DNA from: Mrakia gelida
Lineage: Eukaryota > Basidiomycota > Tremellomycetes > Cystofilobasidiales > Mrakiaceae
NCBI GenBank assembly: GCA_024345305.1
Contig: BRON01000014.1
Span: 558,001-622,000, forward strand
DNA: 64,000 nt
Direction: 5' to 3'
Shown here: one piece after another, positions 56,801-64,000 of the stretch
Numbering within the stretch: position 1 is the first letter of the stretch
Layout: every line of letters starts with the position of its first letter
The notes under the pieces: generated by a model
The model's database searches: none
Told to the model about the DNA's origin: nothing
Seen by the model: only the letters and a program-made list of their open reading frames with translations
Program-made: the position numbers and the translations under genes

Positions 56801-59800
56801 GGAATGGCCACTCCTCCTCCTCCTCGGATCCTCAAGGATGGGCCTATCCCAGACGACGTTCAAGTCATCGATTTCGCCAACCTCGGAAGCCTCGTCGCGT
56901 CCCAAACCCAGGCCTCCTCGTCGAGAACTCAAACTCCTCAACCCTCGCCAACGAAATCGCGTCGGCCAGTCGCGACGGACTTCTTCGATCATCCTCCACC
57001 GTCTCCCTCGAAACCATCTCCAACTCCCTCCTCCTCTCTCCCAGCAAAAGTTGAATCCTCGATCAACACCTCCCTTCCTCCTCGTCCACCCCCAACGACC
57101 GAGTTCTCCTCCACTTCTTCTCCCTTCGCTCAACCTCCCACCCCCTCCCCTCCTCCTCCCTCCTCCCTCCCTATAGTCATGGAAGCTCGGTCATCCTCGA
57201 AAGGACCTCCCTCACCAACGAAACAAGCTCATCACCCCGTCGAGCTCTCCTCCTTCGACGACGCAATGGCTCGAATCAGAGGAGCCATGGTTCCTCGCTC
57301 TTCCTCCTCCCCAACCCCAACCAACGGTCTCTCCGCTCCTCCCAGTCCAACCAAATCCTCCACTCCTCGTCCTCTCCCTCCTCCCGAACCCGAATCAGAT
57401 CAAACCAAACCAGATCGACCTACCTCGCCCATCCTCGCTTGGAAAGTCTACCCCGTTCGAATCCCCTCTTCGTCTGCCGTACGACGCCCGCTGGTGGATT
57501 CGAAGCAGGCGAAACTGTACAACCGAGCGGACGCGATGATCAAGGTTGTGGATCCAGTGTCGTGGGAGCCGGCTTTGTGGAAAACGCCGCTGGGGAAGTC
57601 GGCGGTGAAGAAGGACGCGTCGAGGGACGAGATGCTTCATTCTGGAGGAGGTGGGACGGGGAACGGTGGAAGGAAGGTGTCTGGAGGGAATGGGAAGGCT
57701 ACGGGAGGGCCGTCGGTGTACTTGCCTACGAGGAGAGGGTGGGAGAGGCTGAAGATGAGAGCGGAGGTGAAGGCTGAGAGGGAGGCTAGTAACGCGGCTG
57801 CTGCTTTGGCGACGGCGAAGGCGACGATTCCCTCTCCTCCCCTTCCTCCTCCTTCCAGTGCTTCCACTCCCAAACCAACTCCTTCGCCCACTCCTCCGAC
57901 TTCTCAACTCCCTTCCAACCCAACCATCACCAACGCCCTCCCTCCCACTCCAACAACCTTACCCTCCCTTCCCTCCCGTCCAGGCGTCGTCCCCTCCCTC
58001 TCCGTCATCCCTCCCACGCCCCTCCGACCGCTCAAGCCTTCGCGAGCGATGGAGGAGTCGAGTTGGAGGAGACGGGCACCGTTGCCGGAGGTGGTGGTGG
58101 CTGAGCAGGAGAAGGAAGGAGGAGGGAAGGAGAAGGAGGAGGGAGTGGAGAGTATTGCGATTGGGGAAACGACGGAGGGGGGGACGGTGGTCCTGAATAG
58201 GTCGATGAAGGGAGTGGAGGTTAGGATTCAGGCGAGGGCGAAGGTGGAGGAGGTGATTGCACCGGCTGTGGTGGTGGTGAAGGAGGAGGAGGTGAAGAAG
58301 GTCGAGGAGAAGGTCAGTTCGATCTCGTCTTGCTCGCGTTCGTGCTCGCCTTTTTTTCTGACTTCCCGTCTTTCTTTCTCACCCTCAACCCGTCAGCCCT
58401 CTCCCCTACCAACTTTCGAAGTCCAACAACCTCAACCTCCTCAACCAACCGTCGACCTCTTCAGCCCAACCTCCGAATCCTCCCCCTCCCCCAAACCAAT
58501 CGCCTCGTCGTCGCTCAAACTCCCCGAAGGAGCCGACGTAGGGTTCTACCGAGATCGATCCCCTTCCATCGGAACGGTCTCCCAGGAGCAGCTCGAACCT
58601 CTCGTGAGGTTCATGGTCACGAGCGAGATCGATACCTTCCACGCGGAAGAGTTGGGTCCCAAGAGCACCGATCCTGGAGTCGAGGAGGATGTGGGTCCGG
58701 AGTTTGCGTCGATTATGAGGTCGCCGAGCTCGAGTGGGGGTGATTTGACTAGGACTGAGGTGAGTGCGAGCTCGTTCTTGGGGTCGGGTTGGGTTGAGCT
58801 GAGGTGGGAGAGAAGAGAGAAAAACGAAACTGACGCGTCCTCGTCTTCGTTTGCAGTCCTCGAACTCGATTCCTCGGCTTCCAACTAACATGTCAGGCGT
58901 TGTCCTCTCCCCTCCGAGTGCTGCTACCTCCTCAGCATGGTCGAAATCGGTCCCCAAGGTCGACAGGGAGCAGCACGTTCGAGACGTTTGGGCTCAATCC
59001 TCCTCGTCTTCGTCGTCGCCGAACGATCCTTCGAGGAACGTAGGAGGTCTCTTCCCTTCGAGTCTGCACTTCTCCTCGCCCGATCTTCTCTCCCAAGGAG
59101 GTCACCAGAACAACAGCGGGAGCATTCGTTCGTTCGCTGGAGGTCCTCACTCGAACAACAGCAACAGCGGGAGAGGACAGTTCCCTTCGCCTCAACAGCA
59201 GCAGCGGAACTTCGTCGGCGGTCAGCAGCAGCAGCAGCAGCAAGCTCAAGGCTTCCCATCTCCTTATAACACTCCTCTCTCTCGTCCGAACGGAGCCAGT
59301 CAACCCAACTCTCCTGCGATGTACCAGTCGTCGTTCAACGCCGGATCGCCTCGTCCCAACCCATCGGCTCCCGCCTTCCCCAACCCTCAACTCGGACGAA
59401 ACCCTCCCTCGCTCAACCAGACGGCTCCTCATCGACCCTCGTTCAGCGCGTACCCGAGCAGCCTATCGATCTCGAGCAGCGGGTCCAGTCAAGGCCCTCA
59501 GCAGCAGCAGCAGCCAGGAGGAGGAGGAGGATCGATGATGTACTCGTCTCAACAACCGACGCTCAACCCTACCTCCCAGCCGTTCATGATGCGTCCAGGA
59601 GCAGGAGGAGTTCCCATCATCACTAGTCCCTCCCCTCTCGTAGGAATCTCAGGACCTCCCTTCCCTCCAACAGCCCAAGGAGTCTGGCTCCCCGTCGTTC
59701 CCGTCCCTCCTCTTCGTCCCAACCCTCAACATCAACAGCAGCACGGAGGAAGTTACTCGGGTCTCCCCTCCCCGTCCCCAGTCTTCTCCTCCCCCTCCCT

Positions 59801-60239
59801 TCATCAACAATCCCCCTACTCATCACACAACTCCCTCCCTTCAACCAACCACAACCACAACCTCAACCACTTCAACTCGACCCCCAACCTCCCTCATCAC
59901 GCACCGACGTATCGAAACCTCTCGGACTTCTCGTCGTCCCCGAACTCGCCTTCTTCGATGAGCGGAGGGTTCGGAGGAGGGAGACAAGCTCCTCCTCATC
60001 AACTTCAGAACCAGCAGCAGCACGGCATGTTCTCGAGCAACGGAAGAGGAGGACCGATGGACAACCACGCCAGAGGAGGATCCAACACCTCGTCCAACTC
60101 CAACTCGAACTCGAACGCCAACGCCAACGCTCAGCCCATCTACGCGAGCATCGGATCGACACCGCAAGGAGGTGGAAGTGGGTCGTATGGGAGTGGTTAT
60201 GCTGGAGGAGGAGGAAGTGGGGGTGGGAGGAGGTGGTAG
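53851..60239 (+). CDS. Very long low-complexity, largely disordered protein
   Basis: No domain is recognised. Good splice sites and a single long frame indicate one gene of about 1,900 codons. Exon 1 is Ser/Pro-rich and ends near a block that looks conserved: HPIKKFTAVSVNKRFL. The next exon continues SKLPPIQPSHPPSRLLTTKL. An Ala/Gln helix (NAQAAKQAAAAKSQ, VLLELDAFRGVHLDP) precedes a strongly acidic segment (DDEDDDFLDDVVEFGDGTQY). The central exon (about 55385-58310) is Pro/Ser/Gln-rich with a charged coiled-coil patch (EEEERQAAIERAKAKAKALE). It also holds islands such as WKVYPVRIP and FMVTSEIDTFHAEEL. The last exon is Asn/Gln/Gly-rich with the patch SAWSKSVPKVDREQHVRDVW and ends GSGGGRRW at 60239. 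The layout of short conserved islands in disordered sequence suggests a scaffold or RNP-associated protein. Automatic pipelines may mislabel it a proteophosphoglycan. Confidence 0.75.
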
Positions 60240-60515
60240 ATGAACGCGTCGAGTCGTCGTTCTCGTTGTTTCTTTTCATCGTTCGCTCTCAGTCGTACAG
60301 TTTCTTTGTTCGTTTCTCTATATCGCTTCCTCTCTCTCTCTTCCACTCGTAGTTCTCCCCTCGTATTTCTGATATAGTCGCGTCTCTTTGCATGACCCGT
60401 TTCGTTCTTCATCCCACAAACTCAACAAAAGGAAAACGACGCGTCCCCCCAAACTCCGAGTCCACCGAAACCACCCACCACGAACCAGTGAGCTAGTCTA
60501 GACTAACCAACTCGA

Positions 60516-62815
60516 TCAAACCATCACGCCCCTCGAACCTCCCTCTGAAACCAGGTCACCAGCCTCCGAGAGGAGCTTCTCCTGAGCCTCAGCAGCTTTG
60601 GAACTTGATCCCTTGACGACGATGTGTTCCGTTCCTCGACTTCCCAACCACGACTCGGGCCCTTTTCGGTTGGAAGCTCGGACGCCGAAGAGTCGGCGGT
60701 GGAACCATTGCTCACATCTGCAAAGACGAAGAAGAACGGAAGGTCAGCGAGAACGTCGCGAGCGAAGAAAGACGCGACTCACGTCGTGCCAGGCTCGGGG
60801 GCGTTCGTCATGGTCTTGGCTCCTTCAGCGACGATGGGAGAAAAGGAGGAGAGGGGAGAGAGGATGGTTCGGAACTCGGGGACCCTGAAGGAAAGAAGAG
60901 CGACTGGAGTCAGAGGGAAGTCGCGTGCAAAGGGAGAGGGATCGCGCTCGAGGGAGAGGAAGAGAGATAGACGAGACTCACAGGAAGAAGATTCCCGACC
61001 ATCGAGTGCATTCACGTTGCTCTCCAGGGGGAGGAAGGACTCGATGGAGGTTTGATCGTCTGAAGAAACGAGACGCGTAAACGAGAGTCGGCGTCGACGC
61101 GTTCGTTCGAACGAGAGAGAGAAAGGCTTGACGACTCACAGAACGCCTCCACTCAGGATAGCTAGGGCATCGGCAAGGTTGCAGATGACGTGACCTTCAA
61201 GAGGCTTTGGTGGGGAAAGAAGGATGAGGAAGGAGTCGCGTCAGAAAGCAGAACGGACGGGACGAGACAGCTCGAGACGTGGACTCACCTGCACGAACTG
61301 CCAGTCATCCGATCCGGGAGGGAGTACTTGCAAACCACCGGTGAGGTTGTTGTCGAGCACCGAGATGGATCCGAAGTCGGTATGAGACTAGAGAGACGAG
61401 AGGCAGAAGAAAAGAGAAACGCGTCCACGCGATCAGTTTCTCGCAGCTCAAAATTTGACTTATCACACGGAAGCGTACTCACACCAAGAGCAAGAGTGCT
61501 ACTTTCGGACTGAGGAGGATTTCGGATCACTCGAGCCTTCGTCGGCGACGCAACTCCGTCACCTTGAGGGTGGAGGTCGACGAGCGCGCCTGGAGGGAGC
61601 TGGAGGTGTCGTTCGAGGTGAGTGAGTAAAACCCTGCAGCGCAGACAAAGTGGCATAGTGAGAAGATATCAGCCTGCAGCAGTCGAACCTTCGAACGAAG
61701 ACGGACGGGGAGTCGCGACGAGAAGAGAACGGTCGACGCGACTGACATGGTGACAGCGTGAGCTCCTGACGTGAAAGCGAGGCACTTCTCAGCGTTGTTC
61801 TTGACGGGCTGAGCGTTGAGTAAGGTGAGTGTGAAGTCAGCGAAGGTTCGGGGACGGACGCGAATCTTGGACGAGGGTGGGAAGCGACGACGGACCTCAG
61901 GGTAATCGTTGTGAACGATCTTGGGGAACGAGAGGAGGTCGTCGTGAGACAGGTTGAACTGTTCATTGGTATCGACATTTCCCTCCTCGTCGACGTTGTC
62001 GTGTCCGATGGACTTATAGCTGAACGAGAAGGAAAGAGGAAGAGGAGGGAAAGCGAACGTGGTCAGCACAGGGCAAGGAGGTGTTGTTCAGAGCTTTCTG
62101 CGAGATTCAGGCTGCACTTCGAGAGTCGAACTCAATGTCATGACCGAGCTTCGACTCCCTAAGCCATCCAAGAACTCGTGCACGAAGCAGAGGCGAGAGG
62201 AGAGGTGGGAGAGGGAGGGAGCTCGATCGGGCTGAATCGAGCTCATCGAGCTCACCTCCACTCCCTTCCTTCCCCCCCCCTCGTCTCCTGCCCCCGTCCC
62301 TTCGACTTCTGGCTCTGCTCAGTCGTATAGGTGATCAGAAATCTACAGACTCGACGATCTCGATGACAACTCAGATCTACCAGAGATGTGAGCTTCCTCC
62401 GCGGAGATCTCCGTCCGGTCCCTCTCCCACTGAGCCCTCTCGTTCCCTTCCTTCCCAGCACCGACCCAGTCCTCCATCCAACACCAGAAACGATCTGAAG
62501 AAACAAAGAGAGCATGTAGACTCACCCGAAGCTGTTTCCACTGACCCCAACGTCGTACTTCTTCTTCTCCTCCTCATCCAAACCAAACACCTCCTCGCAA
62601 ACATCGAACAGAGCGTTGAACTGCTCTCCCAGCCCATGGTTCTTGAGGTAGAAGAACCCGAGAGTTGTGCATGCGTGGTAGAGCTTGTCCGATTCCGCCT
62701 TCGATTTGAGGGTGGGAGGGGAGAGGGTGAGGAGGGAGTAGTCGACGACGAGAAGAGGATGGGTGGAGGTCGAGGCGGGGAAAGGGACGGATGGGAGTCG
62801 AGTCGAGGAGGGCAT
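60516..62815 (-). CDS. 2-oxoglutarate/Fe(II)-dependent oxygenase (isopenicillin-N-synthase-like)
   Basis: Catalyses oxidation of an unknown small molecule with 2-oxoglutarate, Fe(II) and O2. The N-terminal DIOX_N-type part reads LLVVDYSLLTLSPP, KLYHACTTLGFFYLKNHGLG and EEVFGLDEEEKKKY. Middle exons give YKSIGHDNVDEEGNVDTNEQ, FNLSHDDLLSFPKIVHNDYP and LTHLERHLQLPPGAL. The catalytic core has SHTDFGSISVLDNNLTGGLQ with the metal-binding HxD pair. It continues VLPPGSDDWQFVQPLEGHVI, CNLADALAILSGGVL and SNLHRVLPPPGEQ, which holds the distal His. A segment PEFRTILSPLSSFSPIVAEG follows. The C-terminus ends EGGSRGVMV at TGA 60516-60518. All three metal ligands are visible. The start at 62815 is chosen; an in-frame Met at 62947 is an alternative. 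Confidence 0.9.
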
Positions 62816-63416
62816 GGTGAGGCTCTGTCGAAGGTTGATATGATGTGGGAGATGGAGGAGTGTGGGTAGCTGCTGGTGGGTTGATGATGGTTGGGAGCTA
62901 GATCGAGGAGAGGCAGGGATGGAGGCGAGACCCACGCGATTCTGCATGTCCCTGCCTCGTCGTCATCCCAAAACGAGAACATTTTCGCGAGCTCGAAGAG
63001 GTCGAGGAGGGAGAAAAGACATCTCCGAGAGGTCAACTTACGGACTGGCTGAGAAGGCTAAAGAAAACGTCCTCAGCCAACGCGAAAGAGCAAGTTCTCA
63101 ACGGCTCGCCAGATCGACGACGCGTCGAGCCCCCGTCCCCCCTCCCTCCCACCAACTCCCGCTCTCCTTGCGAAGACCGCCCTCTCGCTATCAGCTGAAA
63201 TCGAGGACGAGAGGGTTTTCTGATGGGGTGCGGGTAGAAAGAGCACAATTAGATCTATATTAAGCACCGAGCGGGGCGAGAACGGAAACAAGGAAGCGAC
63301 GTGAGAAGCGAGAAGGGAAGGATCGTGAGAGTTGACCGAGGAGGAACGAGGGCGAAACAAGGAAGATGGTAGGCAACAACTAGGTCTGAAGATGAGATGA
63401 AAGAGAAAGGCCGTAT
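62816..63416. promoter_or_regulatory. Intergenic: promoter of the oxygenase gene and 3' flank of the glucosyltransferase gene
   Basis: About 600 bp lie between two head-to-tail minus-strand genes. An extended ACGCGT palindrome stands near 63118. Frames in this stretch have no recognisable features. Confidence 0.45.
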
Positions 63417-64000
63417 CTAAGCGTTGGGGTAGCCAGAAAAGCCCAAGAGGAGCTCAGGAGCAGCAGCCTCGACTTCTTTCTCGGCGTCCTTGAGCTCCCT
63501 GTCCCTGTCCTTTTTTCCAGCGACGAGGGCGTGGAGTCGAGAGGTGGCGACCGTGGCGAGAGCTGCTGAAGAGAAGGTGGCCGAGCGTCGAGGGGAACTG
63601 CTGCCGTGGGCGTGGACGGGTTTGTAGGATGCGTGACGGTCGACTGTTGCGACGAGTAGAGACGCAGTCAGCTCGACCTCGTTCGCAGTCGTTCAAGACG
63701 CGACACCGGCTCTGACTCACCTGCTCTTCCGAGGTACGAGTAGAAGAAAGCGATCGCGTTGTCGACACCACTCTCTGAGCGGATCTTCTCTCCGATCTTG
63801 GCTGCTGCTTCCTTCATGACTCGATCCGTCGTTGCCTTGACGAGAGCGGCGGCGAGTTCGCTCGAGTGAAGGTCGTTGAGCTTGATTCCGCACCCGAGAG
63901 AAGCGACTCGGTTTCCCCAGAAGTACTTTGGGGAGAGAAAATGAGGAGAAAGGGTCAGTTCGCGAACCGTCTTCGCTCGAACTTCGGTCGCGAGGAACTC
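63417..64000 (-). CDS. Sterol 3-beta-glucosyltransferase (Atg26/Ugt80 type), C-terminal end, truncated by the window
   Basis: Only the 3' end is inside the window. The exon at about 63723-63925 encodes KYFWGNRVASLGCGIKLNDL, the typical ending of the UDP-sugar-binding domain of GT1-family sterol glucosyltransferases. SSELAAALVKATTDRVMKEA, AAKIGEKIRSESGVDNAIAF and FYSYLGRA follow. The last exon gives a Ser/Ala-rich tail with DRDRELKDAEKEVEAAAPEL and stops YPNA at 63417-63419. These enzymes glucosylate ergosterol at membranes, and Atg26 acts in pexophagy in some yeasts. The rest of the gene, including the PH/GRAM and catalytic parts, lies beyond 64000. Confidence 0.85.

Noticed and set aside
1..64000. 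tRNA, rRNA or CRISPR features
   Set aside because: No cloverleaf with matching A/B boxes, no rRNA-like sequence and no regularly spaced direct repeats were found by eye. A covariance-model scan would be decisive for tRNAs.

Overview
This window is nuclear DNA from an intron-dense, GC-rich fungus. Nearly every gene is split by short introns (about 50-110 nt) that start GTGAGY, carry a CTGAC branch site and end in a pyrimidine tract plus CAG. The gene content (Cas1-type O-acetyltransferase, Grg1/Ccg-1 proteins, Zn2Cys6 factor, Acr3/ArsH, sterol glucosyltransferase) and base composition fit a basidiomycete yeast, most likely the red-yeast lineage (Rhodotorula/Sporobolomyces type). That placement is inference. 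No bacterial operons, CRISPR arrays, transposase genes or confident tRNA genes were seen.

Left part (1-14.1 kb): three membrane-protein genes lie head-to-tail on the minus strand. They are a CASD1/Cas1-type glycan O-acetyltransferase, a ThrE/Prm10-type transporter with a long disordered N-terminus, and a Dal5-type MFS permease.

Duplication-rich middle (14.4-32.6 kb): a C2H2 zinc-finger gene and a GNAT-ankyrin gene sit side by side on the minus strand at 20.3-25.3 kb. On the plus strand at 14.4-16.8 kb lies a rearranged chimera. The start of the GNAT gene, including part of its first intron, is joined to exons 2 onward of the zinc-finger gene. The chimera has lost one zinc ligand in each finger and has reading-frame lesions, but its C-terminal half remains clearly similar to the parent. 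An RRM/zinc-knuckle RNA-binding gene lies between the two arms. Further right, two near-identical Grg1/Ccg-1 genes form an inverted pair around two tandem paralogues encoding unrecognised secreted or single-pass membrane proteins.

Right part (33-64 kb): a Zn2Cys6 regulator, a tentative small secreted protein and a Bor1/SLC4-type anion transporter come first. Then follows an arsenic-resistance cluster: Acr2-like rhodanese reductase, Acr3 arsenite efflux permease and ArsH flavoprotein. Acr3 and ArsH are divergent over about 400 bp; Acr2 and the Bor1-type gene are divergent over about 250 bp. Two unrecognised proteins, a TMEM205-like membrane protein, a very long low-complexity protein, a 2-oxoglutarate/Fe(II) oxygenase and the 3' end of a sterol glucosyltransferase gene complete the window.

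The palindrome GACGCGTC, core ACGCGT, recurs dozens of times, mostly in introns and intergenic DNA. Exon junctions were placed by hand from splice motifs and reading frames, so gene ends are more reliable than internal exon limits.
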